Assembly (NCBI GenBank): GCA_030614945.1 | Contig: JAUXAH010000001.1 | Span: 1 to 42,235 of the forward strand | Length of the DNA stretch: 42,235 bases | Source of the DNA: Phycisphaerae bacterium | GTDB lineage: Bacteria > Planctomycetota > Phycisphaerae > Sedimentisphaerales > SG8-4 | Direction of reading: 5' to 3' | In this document: positions 29,122-36,901 of the stretch, one piece after another | Numbering within the stretch: the stretch's first letter is position 1 | How the letters are laid out: every line of letters begins with the position of its first letter | Position numbers and translations under genes: made by a program | Notes under the pieces: model-generated | Seen by the model: only the letters and a program-made list of their open reading frames with translations | What the model was told of the DNA's origin: nothing | Database searches by the model: none

Positions 29122-29580
29122 CTAAGTCTCAGCTACATCGTCATAGGCAACTTCAACTTTCCCGTCTGCCTTCCGTTGTAAGCTGATGACTTTGAATTGG
29201 TCTGTAACGGGTTCTGTGATAACGAGTTTTCTGTCAACGTCTGCCAATCCAACAATCAAGTCCCTGACTTCTGGGCCTGTTTGGTCGTCTTTGGCGTCAG
29301 CCTCTATGCCTGTCAGCTTGGTTTTCTCTGCATCTGACATTGCTTTGCGTGTTGCGCCATCTGGCAACTCTTCCAAATCCGCCGGGGGCGCTCCCGTGTC
29401 ATACTTGTTTGCGGCTCCTTCTGCAAGTTCGTCTGTGTCTTTTCCGCTAAGGTCAACCGCTGCGCTTTCAACCGCATCTACTCGCGTGATGTTGACGGCT
29501 GCCGCATTGACTTTTGTGACAATCTCATCGTCAGTGTAGGCTTGAGCGTTTGGATCCAGGTCTAAAGTTTGTTTCGTCAT
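29122..29580 (-). CDS. Fibre protein, 152 aa
   Basis: TRKAMSDAEKTKLTGIEADA is a variant of the KLxGIExGA repeat common in phage fibre proteins. The chain is polar, Asp/Ala-rich, with a C-terminal beta part (VTDQFKVISLQRKADGKVEV). Located directly before the lectin-like tip gene, overlapping the upstream gene by 4 bases. Likely a receptor-binding fibre. Confidence 0.75.
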   Translation of the reverse strand: MTKQTLDLDPNAQAYTDDEIVTKVNAAAVNITRVDAVESAAVDLSGKDTDELAEGAANKYDTGAPPADLEELPDGATRKAMSDAEKTKLTGIEADAKDDQTGPEVRDLIVGLADVDRKLVITEPVTDQFKVISLQRKADGKVEVAYDDVAET

Positions 29581-29756
29581 TTTCTATCCTCATATTCAAC
29601 TTTTACTTTAGGTTGATCGTCCACAATCTCCACGTAAATATTCGTGACCAAGTATTTGTTTTCTTCGGATGGGCGGCGCTGTGACTTTATACGCGCGCGA
29701 AGAATAGCCAACGTCGCCGAGACAAAAGGAGAAATCTCGCGCTCGTCATCCTTCAT
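29577..29756 (-). CDS. Small basic/beta protein, 59 aa
   Basis: ATG 29756 to TGA 29577, overlapping the fibre start by 4 bases. SPFVSATLAILRARIKSQRR then YLVTNIYVEIVDDQPKVKVE. Between fibre genes, it is probably a virion or assembly protein; no family is recognised. Confidence 0.55.
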   Translation of the reverse strand: MKDDEREISPFVSATLAILRARIKSQRRPSEENKYLVTNIYVEIVDDQPKVKVEYEDRK

Positions 29757-29808
29757 CCATATTCCCCACTACAAAATAGCGGGGGCAACTATAATTTTGT
29801 TACGGATT

Positions 29809-30063
29809 TCACACTGCTGCCTTAGATTTCAGGTATTCCTGGAACACCATTTCTTTAAGTTCCTCTTCAACCTGGGCCTTCAACTTTCCAAGCGTCTCGA
29901 GGATCCGGGCGCTGTTGATTTTCTTGGCCACAGGCTCCAGGGTCACTATACCCGTCATCAATGATTCGTAGTCTGATTTTTCAGGCCCCGTCGGCGGGGT
30001 CACGACATTACCTTCTAGCACGACATCTCCTTTGCCTTCCACGCCAATACCTTCAGCCAACAT
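29809..30063 (-). CDS. Small protein, about 84 aa
   Basis: Start set at ATG 30063 by AAAGGTGA; an in-frame GTG six bases earlier is part of that SD. Gly-rich N-terminal part (GIGVEGKGDVVLEGN), then a helix (SARILETLGKLKAQVEEELK). TTACGGATTTC at its stop resembles one arm of the 60-bp repeat. Possibly structural. Confidence 0.6.
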   Translation of the reverse strand: MLAEGIGVEGKGDVVLEGNVVTPPTGPEKSDYESLMTGIVTLEPVAKKINSARILETLGKLKAQVEEELKEMVFQEYLKSKAAV

Positions 30064-30185
30064 ATTCACCTTTAAATCTACTATGTTGGATGCGTGTAAA
30101 AACTTTTCGTTAAGGACGATAAAAAAGTCTGTGAAGCAGTTTTGAGTGGACTGCGATAACCACGATCTTCACTATGTTGTTAGTT

Positions 30186-30332
30186 TTATTCAGGCGTTTC
30201 TTCTTCTGCCGGTGCTTCTTCTTCTGTTGGTTCTTCGACTATGGGTTCAGCAACTTCTTCTTTGATTTCTGCGCCACATGCTTTGCATTTTGGCGGTGTT
30301 GCGTGGGGATAACCACATTTCGGACAGGCCAT
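30186..30332 (-). CDS. Small zinc-ribbon protein with acidic tail
   Basis: ATG 30332, six bases after GGTGA, to TAA 30186. ACPKCGYPHATPPKCKACGA is a zinc ribbon; the rest is a Glu/Pro-rich tail (EEPTEEEAPAEEETPE). About 120 bases without a gene follow. The acidic tail may mediate protein contacts. Function unknown. Confidence 0.7.
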   Translation of the reverse strand: MACPKCGYPHATPPKCKACGAEIKEEVAEPIVEEPTEEEAPAEEETPE

Positions 30333-30343
30333 GTTCATTCACC

Positions 30344-31282
30344 TTACTGTGGGGTTAGATCATCTGTTGGATTTATCCAGGCTATTCCTTCCTGGTTGCA
30401 GAGCCAAGCATTGCGAGCAGGTAACGCGTCGTAGTATGGGTTGTTAGTCATAGCGGCGGCGACGCCGTCGTCGCATGCTTTGTTGTTAGCGATGATCGAT
30501 CCCTCACCCATATGCACGTATATTGCTCTGCCTATTGCGTCGTCACTTGGACACATGATGTAGTTGTGTTCAATGAGTTGGTCTATACCATAAACTATTC
30601 TGATGGCGTATGACAGGTTGAAGAAGCGGTTGTTGACAAACTGAGCGTTCTGTCCGTTATATCCAGACGCATCGAAGAAACATCCGTATCTGGTAAGGGT
30701 GCCTCTTCCATAGCCAGGGCTTCCGAAGAACTTGCATCGTTCTACTAAGAGGCTGTTATAGTTGTGTAGTCCAGCATCGTTGCGGATACCGTCTTGCGGT
30801 GTATCTCCTGCGCCCACGTGGCCGAACCAAACGTCGTGGATCCAAGACCCCATGTTGTTGTTAAGTTCTATGCCTGCGTTGTTGTTTCCGCCGCCTAATG
30901 ATAGGCCTGCGATTTCGCAGTTGTTTCCAGTTGCGGGCATGGTGAATATTGGTGTGTCGCCTATAGCGGTTAAAGTGGGATACATACCTGTTGGAAGAGC
31001 CATTCCAATGATGTGAACTCGTGTCTTGTTAACAGTAATTGTGGCTGGTTCCACGTTCCAACAGTCCTTAACTAAGATTAAGTCGTCGCGGTCGTTGACA
31101 CACCGGGTTAAGGCTTCAGTGATTGTCTGTAAAGGCCTGTCTTTGTTTTGGCCGTAGTGATCATTGTCTCCGGCGAAGTGGTCAACCCAGAATACTTCAC
31201 CCATTGGTTTCGGTGGATATGCGTGGCTTCCTCTGCCGAGTATCTCAAGCTCTCGTTGCAGGTGCTGACTTATTGCACTCAT
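30344..31282 (-). CDS. Beta-helix spike protein, 312 aa
   Basis: VFWVDHFAGDNDHYGQNKDR and PLQTITEALTRCVNDRDDLI form the usual opening of pectate-lyase-like spikes, followed by solenoid rungs (NCEIAGLSLGGGNNNAGIEL, AQFVNNRFFNLSYAIRIVYG, LIEHNYIMCPSDDAIGRAIY). No catalytic motif recognised. Overlaps the upstream gene by 4 bases. Confidence 0.8.
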   Translation of the reverse strand: MSAISQHLQRELEILGRGSHAYPPKPMGEVFWVDHFAGDNDHYGQNKDRPLQTITEALTRCVNDRDDLILVKDCWNVEPATITVNKTRVHIIGMALPTGMYPTLTAIGDTPIFTMPATGNNCEIAGLSLGGGNNNAGIELNNNMGSWIHDVWFGHVGAGDTPQDGIRNDAGLHNYNSLLVERCKFFGSPGYGRGTLTRYGCFFDASGYNGQNAQFVNNRFFNLSYAIRIVYGIDQLIEHNYIMCPSDDAIGRAIYVHMGEGSIIANNKACDDGVAAAMTNNPYYDALPARNAWLCNQEGIAWINPTDDLTPQ

Positions 31283-31635
31283 GCTTCTTCAGCCTCCTTG
31301 GTTGCGATCGCCTCAGCTAAAACCGTCATGTTCGGATACGTCGCTTTCGTGGGATCCAATCCCACCTTTCGAGCAAGCTTCTCTAGGTCTCTTCGAGTGT
31401 TCTCCTCGAGGAGCTCTGCGATTCTTGCTTTCTTCTGTTCTTCCTTTGACGGTATTGGAGCTGGCAATTCGGGTTCTAGGCCGTCGTGAACTGCCTGTTT
31501 GATTAGCACGATCTCTTCAGGTGATGGCTTGCGTCCATACGTTGTCTCGGCCAGTTTCAACATCTCTGCTGCTTTCGCACTAAATTCGCCTTGTCCGTAT
31601 GCTGGTACTCTTAAATTTCCTTTTGGTTTTGGCAT
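31279..31635 (-). CDS. Helical protein with SAP-like motif, 118 aa
   Basis: ATG 31635 is chosen because GGAG lies 9 bases upstream. The C-terminal ~35 residues (RRDLEKLARKVGLDPTKATY, then TVLAEAIATKE) resemble a SAP/Rho-N helix-extended-helix that can bind DNA or act in virions. N-terminal part is Pro/charged helical. Lies between two spike genes, so likely a minor structural protein. Confidence 0.65.
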   Translation of the reverse strand: MPKPKGNLRVPAYGQGEFSAKAAEMLKLAETTYGRKPSPEEIVLIKQAVHDGLEPELPAPIPSKEEQKKARIAELLEENTRRDLEKLARKVGLDPTKATYPNMTVLAEAIATKEAEEA

Positions 31636-31647
31636 GTTCATAATCTC

Positions 31648-32577
31648 CTAATCTCTCGCGTATCCGCTTCCTGCGCCTCCGTCTGTGATGATGTCGCCTG
31701 CCCGGTTGATTCCCGCTGGTGGTCCTGCTCTGTAGACGCCGAGTTGATAGTTTCTTCCGAACCAGTTAGAAAGTTTGGCTGACAGGTCGTAGATTCTTCG
31801 TTCCGCGCCGCTGTTGCCTTCTGTGGCTGCGCCGATCCTGTTCTCGTCAATCTCGTTCTGTCCGCTGCAGTCCTGTAGTTGAATGCCGAAGTCCATGCTG
31901 AAGGGGTCCATAGCGTTGTAGATTCTGTTCCAGAGGAGTTTACACCAGTCTGCTGTGCCGGCTAGGTCGATTCCTCCGCCTGTGGTTTGGATCCTATTGG
32001 CGTATAATTGGATGCTTGGCTCAGCGAGAGCAAGAGCTACGGAAGCATTTTCGTAACAGTCGATCCAGTTGTGTGCAAGCGTGCTAAAGTTTCCGTTTCC
32101 GGCTGCAGGGATGTTTACGACGTCGCCTCCGGTGTCTAGTCCTCGAATCCAGCAATACCGAATATACGTGTGTTCCTCACTGATTTGTACTACTGGAAAG
32201 TCGTCTGCGGGCCCGTAGATTATGACTCCTTCAATACTGACGCCTTTGCCTAATATCTCGAGAGTTAATTCCGTGGCATGCGCTCCAGCCATTGTTCCGA
32301 TCTCTGGACTGTTGAAGCCGGGCACGTTGTTGCCTACGATGTGAATGTTGTCCTTCGTTGCTGGAATAGTGAGAGGCCATGTTTCTAGGGCGCTGTAGAC
32401 TCCTGGAAGCATCACAAGATAGTCGTGGTAGGCACTTTTCACGTTTGCTTGGGCAAGGCCCAAAGGTGCAGCGGCGCTGAAAGCGTAAGTCAAGGTTTGC
32501 CAGGGACCTCTAAGCTGTGCGGCTACGGGGTATGAAATTCGTCCGTCATAGAGGTTGCTGCCGTTCACTGGATCCAC
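31648..32577 (-). CDS. Beta-helix spike protein, interrupted near 5' end
   Basis: 309 aa from GTG 32577. VDPVNGSNLYDGRISYPVAA and GPWQTLTYAFSAAAPLGLA start the solenoid, with rungs such as VSIEGVIIYGPADDFPVVQI and AHNWIDCYENASVALALAEP. The same frame continues upstream (GGDDEAPCINPGLGGRVYY) to ATG 32697 with a good SD, but TAA 32671-32673 interrupts it. If translated at all, the protein needs an internal start or read-through. Confidence 0.75.
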   Translation of the reverse strand: MDPVNGSNLYDGRISYPVAAQLRGPWQTLTYAFSAAAPLGLAQANVKSAYHDYLVMLPGVYSALETWPLTIPATKDNIHIVGNNVPGFNSPEIGTMAGAHATELTLEILGKGVSIEGVIIYGPADDFPVVQISEEHTYIRYCWIRGLDTGGDVVNIPAAGNGNFSTLAHNWIDCYENASVALALAEPSIQLYANRIQTTGGGIDLAGTADWCKLLWNRIYNAMDPFSMDFGIQLQDCSGQNEIDENRIGAATEGNSGAERRIYDLSAKLSNWFGRNYQLGVYRAGPPAGINRAGDIITDGGAGSGYARD

Positions 32578-32697
32578 ATAGTAGACTCTGCCTCCGAGGC
32601 CAGGATTGATACAGGGCGCTTCGTCGTCGCCGCCTGGACAGTGGCGTATGCCATGTCTGATGCCTATAGGTTAAAGGGTTGATGGGGGAAAAGCCAT
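32578..32697 (-). pseudogene. Spike 5' region with in-frame TAA at codon 9
   Basis: GGAGGAAGTGA precedes ATG 32697; eight codons (MAFPPSTL) are followed by TAA, after which the same frame is open for 31 codons into the spike ORF. The frame relationship is exact (120 bases before GTG 32577). It is a nonsense-mutated start, a phase-off allele or a leader with reinitiation. Confidence 0.6.
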
Positions 32698-32710
32698 TTT
32701 TCACTTCCTC

Positions 32711-33046
32711 CTATGGTGTGATCGCGTGCGGAGTTCCTATTTTCTCGCCGACTCCAAGCTCAGTTTCGACGAACAGAAAGACCACTACGTCGTCTATTTG
32801 TGCTCCAGTGTAGATTCTGACGGCTCTTTTTCCAGCGGAGGTTGCGGGGTTGGTGATTTGAACGTCATCGGCTACGGCTGCCGTTACCTTTGGCGCTAAA
32901 GGGAATGGAACTGTGTTGTTGCCCTCTATGTAGAAGCCTGAAACGATTCTTCTGATTGGACCGGGAACGTACAGCGGTATTGTGGCGCCCAACACTCCCG
33001 CTCCTCCGTATGCGCCGACTACATAACCGATTATCCATTGTGGCAA
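32711..33046 (-). CDS. Virion protein candidate, 111 aa
   Basis: A hydrophobic Gly-rich start (WIIGYVVGAYGGAGVLGATI) and then beta strands (RIVSGFYIEGNNTVPFPLAP, RAVRIYTGAQIDDVVVFLFV). It stands between the large coat candidate and the spike. Probably a small capsid or decoration protein; no family recognised. Confidence 0.7.
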   Translation of the reverse strand: MPQWIIGYVVGAYGGAGVLGATIPLYVPGPIRRIVSGFYIEGNNTVPFPLAPKVTAAVADDVQITNPATSAGKRAVRIYTGAQIDDVVVFLFVETELGVGEKIGTPHAITP

Positions 33047-33058
33047 TGTAGTCAGCTC

Positions 33059-34138
33059 CTAGAACTCAACTCTTCTGGACCATTGAGCGAATAATGCGCA
33101 GTCTAGTCTGTTGGGGTTTACTGCTGCTCCGTTGTCCATGATCCGGGCTTCCATGATCTCGTTGGTGCCGAGCAGTTTCCTGTCGACTGGCCGTGGTCCG
33201 TGGAAGCTGAGGATTCCGCTGTGCGGTGGCATACCGAGAGGCAGCTCATTGAAGTTGAAGCGGGTGTCCCAGCGAGTCGGGGCAATGAAGGGCTGCGGAT
33301 ATTCAACTCCACCATACTCCCACCAAGCCGTACGCAAGTTCTGACCACCTTCGTCCGGCCATACTCCCACGTAATCGTTGATGATGAAGGTTTTGTTGTC
33401 TAGATCCCAGTGCATGTTCTCCCATGCGTAGAGGACGTTGGCTGGCAGAATGTCCAGAGGATACTCAGTGTTCGGTGTGGTGGCTCGGACGTTTCTTGCG
33501 AAGTTGATCCATGGTAGGACTCTTGGCTTCGCGGCTGTGGGGCATCCGCCTGATAGGTTGGTCCAGTTGTCTAGGTTGATTGGCAGGGGCCTGTGAACTG
33601 TGACGCGGCGATCACGTACGGTGTCTTGAACCGTGACTGGCACGGGGTTGAAGACGGGTCCGAAGTGGCTTGTCAGGGCATCGTTTGTCTTGAACCAGTC
33701 CCCGCTAACGCGGATGTAGTAGGTGCTGGTTCCGGCTACTCCTCCTAAGAGGCCCATGGTGCGGATTTGAAGGCTCTGTTTTCCTTTGATGCAGAAGTTC
33801 TCGAAGGGGTTGACGCTTTTTCTGTCCCCGAACAAGTAGCAGCTTGGCTTGAAGGGTGGTGTTCCAATAGCGTATGGGGTTGCCATCCGGCTGTCCAGGT
33901 AGATATAGTCAAGGCTTGTGCCGTCGATTATCAGCTGCACCAGAATGTTCTCGATCGGGAAAGGCAGGACGTCGATTGGCGGGAAGATCTCTATTTTGTC
34001 GATCTGGAAGCATTCGTCGTCTCCGAAACGGGTTACGCCGCTGACTTCAACAGTGTTAACTGCCTGCGCTCCTATAGCTACAGTGTGATTGTATTCGCAG
34101 AGGATTCCATATTTGTGTAGTGCGTTTACGTTTACCAT
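33059..34138 (-). CDS. Large beta-rich virion protein, coat candidate
   Basis: 359 aa, SD TTAGGAGA upstream. Beta-rich throughout: VNTVEVSGVTRFGDDECFQI, ENILVQLIIDGTSLDYIYLD, STYYIRVSGDW, and a second half with RVTVHRPLPINLDNWTNLSG and TFIINDYVGVWPDEGG. Size, lack of TM segments and first position in the operon make it a major capsid or major surface protein candidate next to that at 25246; the fold is not shown. Confidence 0.7.
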   Translation of the reverse strand: MVNVNALHKYGILCEYNHTVAIGAQAVNTVEVSGVTRFGDDECFQIDKIEIFPPIDVLPFPIENILVQLIIDGTSLDYIYLDSRMATPYAIGTPPFKPSCYLFGDRKSVNPFENFCIKGKQSLQIRTMGLLGGVAGTSTYYIRVSGDWFKTNDALTSHFGPVFNPVPVTVQDTVRDRRVTVHRPLPINLDNWTNLSGGCPTAAKPRVLPWINFARNVRATTPNTEYPLDILPANVLYAWENMHWDLDNKTFIINDYVGVWPDEGGQNLRTAWWEYGGVEYPQPFIAPTRWDTRFNFNELPLGMPPHSGILSFHGPRPVDRKLLGTNEIMEARIMDNGAAVNPNRLDCALFAQWSRRVEF

Positions 34139-34238
34139 TATTTTGTTCTCCTAAGTATTTTTCAGCAGACAAATCGGTTTCGGTAAGGGAAAAGCCTTAT
34201 GTGTGGTTAGTGTGGCATGTAATACTGAGATAAACGAA
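34139..34238. promoter_or_regulatory. Divergent promoter region
   Basis: A short stretch between the coat candidate (leftward, SD TTAGGAGA) and the small membrane protein (rightward). GCCTTATGTG (about 34193-34202) is TATA-like; a transcript would then start near 34222, supporting ATG 34239. No repeats are seen. Confidence 0.4.
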
Positions 34239-34454
34239 ATGCTGGATTTAATAACAGGTGGGATTGTTGTCTACTTGGTTTTTGCGTATATTCTCTCGTT
34301 TGCTTTTTGCGAATCAGGACATCCAAAAGCCTCATGGTTCTTCATAGCGACATTTTGGCTACTAACAGGACACTTGCTAACCGTGTTCTTTTCAATCGTG
34401 TTTTTAGTACTTGTCATTGTAATTGGGTTAGTCACAGTGTTGTTAATGAGGTAA
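34239..34454 (+). CDS. Small membrane protein, about 71 aa
   Basis: Two or three hydrophobic helices (MLDLITGGIVVYLVFAYILS, WFFIATFWLLTG, LLTVFFSIVFLVLVIVIGLV). An upstream in-frame GTG (34203) is possible, but the promoter position favours ATG 34239. Forms a two-gene rightward unit with 34461. Function unknown. Confidence 0.65.
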   Translation: MLDLITGGIVVYLVFAYILSFAFCESGHPKASWFFIATFWLLTGHLLTVFFSIVFLVLVIVIGLVTVLLMR

Positions 34455-34460
34455 ATCGAA

Positions 34461-34643
34461 ATGACAAAAAAAGGAGACATAGTACTGCAGATCCGCTGCA
34501 AGTCACTCGACACTAAAATTGCTTTCAAAATGTTAGCTACTAGGCTAGTTGAAAATTACGAGGAAACCTTAAAGCGGCTACTCGAACTGGAGAAAGAGCA
34601 TCCCCTAGAAAAGAAAGAAAAAGGCAAGATAATGCGGCTTTAA
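34461..34643 (+). CDS. Small helical basic protein, 60 aa
   Basis: KKGDIVLQIRCKSLDTKIAF then MLATRLVENYEETLKRLLEL: a strand plus two helices, reminiscent of RHH proteins but without a clear match. Lys-rich tail. Ends 7 bases before the convergent gene. Possibly a regulator. Confidence 0.6.
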   Translation: MTKKGDIVLQIRCKSLDTKIAFKMLATRLVENYEETLKRLLELEKEHPLEKKEKGKIMRL

Positions 34644-34650
34644 GACGCAC

Positions 34651-35088
34651 CTAGAGTTTCACGATTATGTGGCCGACGTCGGATTTTTGTCCTGCGCCTG
34701 AAGGAGCCCCTTTCCCTGGTATCCTCCCTGCCGTCGGTGCCAGCACATTCGACAACGTATGATACAGGTTCATGTTAAGTGCGTAGATCGCGTCGCCTTC
34801 ACCGAACATCTTCACGTTTTTGCCCAGCTCCCGCCCTTTTATGTCGCCTCGTTTCTTGCCGTCCTCTTCCATCAGGGCGCCGATCACCCATGGTGGAATC
34901 GCTAAGCCGCCTACAATCAGGTCGTCATAGCTTGGAAGTAGCGGATGCGGCTTTATGTATGGGAACTTGCCGTGAGTTGCGGGGTTCATGATCCAGATTG
35001 CTTCGAGCGCGGCGTCTTCTAGGCCGCCTGTCATGGCCCCGCCGAGCCTGATTAGAAACTCTTCGATCTCTTTTTGTTCAACCATCAC
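34651..35088 (-). CDS. Virion-associated paralogue 1, 145 aa
   Basis: Shares the core HGKFPYIKPHPLLPSYDDLI with the next protein (FGKFPYNKPHDKLPYWYQVI), followed by a hydrophobic VGGLAIPPWVIGALMEE segment. The C-terminus VGHIIVKL parallels RGIVVKL and QEIIMKL of its two neighbours. Family function unknown; hydrophobic core segments suggest association with the virion membrane. Confidence 0.7.
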   Translation of the reverse strand: MMVEQKEIEEFLIRLGGAMTGGLEDAALEAIWIMNPATHGKFPYIKPHPLLPSYDDLIVGGLAIPPWVIGALMEEDGKKRGDIKGRELGKNVKMFGEGDAIYALNMNLYHTLSNVLAPTAGRIPGKGAPSGAGQKSDVGHIIVKL

Positions 35089-35095
35089 TCTTCAC

Positions 35096-35545
35096 CTACA
35101 GTTTGACGACGATCCCCCGCTGTGCCGGCGGCGCTTTCTGTATCTCCCCTCTGGCTGCTACTGTTCCAGGCGGAACGTTTGCTGCGATGGTTCTTGCCGT
35201 CAACATAGGAACAGAATATAAGACTCCTCCTTCGCCGAATTTGCGGAGGCCCGCACCAAACTCTTTGGCTGTTTTCTTCGCTTCAAAGCCCATGCCTTCA
35301 AGGATTTTGGCTGGGTCCTCTTCGATTCCAAGCCCAACCAAGGCTTCTCCGATGCTTATTCCGCCTACAATGACTTGATACCAGTAAGGCAGCTTATCAT
35401 GGGGTTTATTGTAGGGGAACTTTCCGAAGAGTCCTGGGTTTCGTTGGGCGTAGGCTACAAAGGCGTTTTCTGTTAATGCGCTGACTGCTCCTCCAGCGAA
35501 ACGTGTTAGAAACTCTATCGCTTCTTTGTCTAAGATTTCCGGCAT
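35096..35545 (-). CDS. Virion-associated paralogue 2, 149 aa
   Basis: ATG 35545 is preferred over the upstream in-frame TTG. LDKEAIEFLTRFAGGAVSAL aligns with IEEFLIRLGGAMTGGLEDAA of paralogue 1; both have the GKFPY-KPH core, an amphipathic VGGISIGEALVGLG helix and an -IVVKL C-terminus. A tandem duplication is evident. Confidence 0.7.
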   Translation of the reverse strand: MPEILDKEAIEFLTRFAGGAVSALTENAFVAYAQRNPGLFGKFPYNKPHDKLPYWYQVIVGGISIGEALVGLGIEEDPAKILEGMGFEAKKTAKEFGAGLRKFGEGGVLYSVPMLTARTIAANVPPGTVAARGEIQKAPPAQRGIVVKL

Positions 35546-35583
35546 AAACAATCACTACTTTCTATTTGACATGATCTTCCATA

Positions 35584-35868
35584 TTAGCTTTTAGATTTTG
35601 TTGTGAACCAGTAATATAAACCAGCTCCGACGACACACAGGACGGCTATTACCCCACCAAATATAAGTAATGTGTTGTCCGGAGGACAAATGCACTCTGG
35701 TAAATTGTCAATAAAAGCTTTAAGTTCCTCAACGCTACCAAAACTCAGCGTCATACTATCGGGGTTAAAACAGTAACCAACATAGGGAAGAGTCGCTTGA
35801 TCATCGTAGTAAAGACTCCAACATTTATAAATTTCCACTAGCTCAAAGTGTGGCGGAACGTAAGGCAT
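35584..35868 (-). CDS. Single-TM surface protein, 94 aa
   Basis: Aromatic/Cys-containing ectodomain (YKCWSLYYDDQATLPYVGYC, ECICPPDNT) and a C-terminal TM (LLIFGGVIAVLCVVGAGLYY) with basic cytoplasmic tail. Four cysteines could form disulphides outside. Probably a virion membrane protein. Confidence 0.7.
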   Translation of the reverse strand: MPYVPPHFELVEIYKCWSLYYDDQATLPYVGYCFNPDSMTLSFGSVEELKAFIDNLPECICPPDNTLLIFGGVIAVLCVVGAGLYYWFTTKSKS

Positions 35869-35885
35869 GTTTATTCATCCGTTTT

Positions 35886-36509
35886 TTAGAGTTTCATTAT
35901 GATTTCTTGACCTGGTGGATACGTCGGCTGCCCTGTTCTCTTCTTTCCTGGAGCCGGAAGCTGGTTAATGTAGGCTTGTTTCTCTTCTGTCGTCAACTCT
36001 TTCCATCGCGCTTCTGTTAATCCAAAATGGGCCATTGCTCTTGTTTCGTCAGGTTTCGGCAGACCGCCTTCCGTCTTCTTTTTTGCTGGGCCAAGCAATC
36101 CCTCGAAGTCTCTTGGGCTCCGAACAAACGCATAAGCAACCTTGTCCCATCGACCCTCAATCAGGCCGTCGACCACGCTTCCGATCTGCTTTTTGATGAC
36201 TTTGGTGGCGTCTGGGCTAACTTTCCAGAAGTCGGTGAGGACCCTGATGCTGATCTGCATCGTGTCCGTCTGCATGCGACCCTGACCCTTCATGACATAA
36301 CTTCCCGTCAAGAGTCCTGCGACGCCGATCGCAAGTGAAGCTATTCTTGATCCGAGCTCCGTCAAAAACATGTCCAAGGGAACGCCCACGAGCCCGCCGA
36401 TGACGTTTCCGCCGATAATAGAGCTGAGCTCTTCGGTTCTCATGCCGGCTTCTTCAGCCCAACCTTTCACGATTGGATCCAACATGCTAGTTGGTGCTAA
36501 CTGAGCCAA
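35886..36509 (-). CDS. Virion-associated membrane protein, 207 aa
   Basis: TTG 36509 after TTGAGGA (alternative ATG 36485). An N-terminal hydrophobic part (IIGGNVIGGLVGVPLDMFLT, SLAIGVAGLLTGSYV) precedes helices and a Pro/Lys-rich C-terminal region ending GQEIIMKL, matching the ends of the two paralogues downstream. ARWKELTTEEKQAYINQLP is a helical pair near the C-terminus. Function unknown. Confidence 0.7.
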   Translation of the reverse strand: MAQLAPTSMLDPIVKGWAEEAGMRTEELSSIIGGNVIGGLVGVPLDMFLTELGSRIASLAIGVAGLLTGSYVMKGQGRMQTDTMQISIRVLTDFWKVSPDATKVIKKQIGSVVDGLIEGRWDKVAYAFVRSPRDFEGLLGPAKKKTEGGLPKPDETRAMAHFGLTEARWKELTTEEKQAYINQLPAPGKKRTGQPTYPPGQEIIMKL

Positions 36510-36571
36510 ACTGAATTCCTCAAAAGATAATATAAGGCACTTCGCTTTTAAAGTCTTATCGTTGAACCGTC
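36510..36571. promoter_or_regulatory. Divergent promoters
   Basis: Leftward TATA-like CCTTATATTAT (complement of about 36526-36536) and rightward CTTTTAAAG (about 36545-36553) lie in 62 bases between divergent genes. The rightward ATG (36572) would give a leaderless or very short-leader transcript. Confidence 0.45.
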
Positions 36572-36901
36572 ATGAGTGAGGTAACGTTAACGCATCGCAG
36601 CACCGGTTTAGCCATAAGAGAGTATCTTCAGGAGGTCGGAGAAGGAAACCCCAACGGCTTCTTCAAGGCCTACAGGAAAGTGAAGGCGAAGACGTCGTAT
36701 GATAGCGCGCGTAGATATTTTTGGATTCTGAAGAAGCTTGGGATGATCGAGCCGACCAGGAGAGAGATGGGTGCCGGGGTTATAGCTAAGCAGCTGTATC
36801 GGATTGTTCCGGGAATGGAGGCGGATCCACGTTGGAGCGCGCCCCAGATAGCCTTGTATCCTATGACCAGTTTGGGTAGGGCAAAGTATGCAAAAACGTG
36901 A
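36572..36901 (+). CDS. Winged-helix-like protein, 109 aa
   Basis: STGLAIREYLQEVGEGNPNG, FFKAYRKVKAKTSYDSARRY and FWILKKLGMIEPTRR read as a winged HTH with a C-terminal wing extension (KQLYRIVPG). It overlaps the following gene by 14 bases. Likely a transcription regulator. Confidence 0.7.
   Translation: MSEVTLTHRSTGLAIREYLQEVGEGNPNGFFKAYRKVKAKTSYDSARRYFWILKKLGMIEPTRREMGAGVIAKQLYRIVPGMEADPRWSAPQIALYPMTSLGRAKYAKT

Noticed and set aside
31347..31370. T-arm-like stem GTGGG/CCCAC at 31.35 kb
   Set aside because: The loop (ATCCAAT) lacks the TTC of tRNA and the sequence encodes a SAP-like motif on the other strand.
36027..36338. Rightward 103-aa ORF
   Set aside because: Shadow of the 35886-36509 gene, with no SD and no domain.
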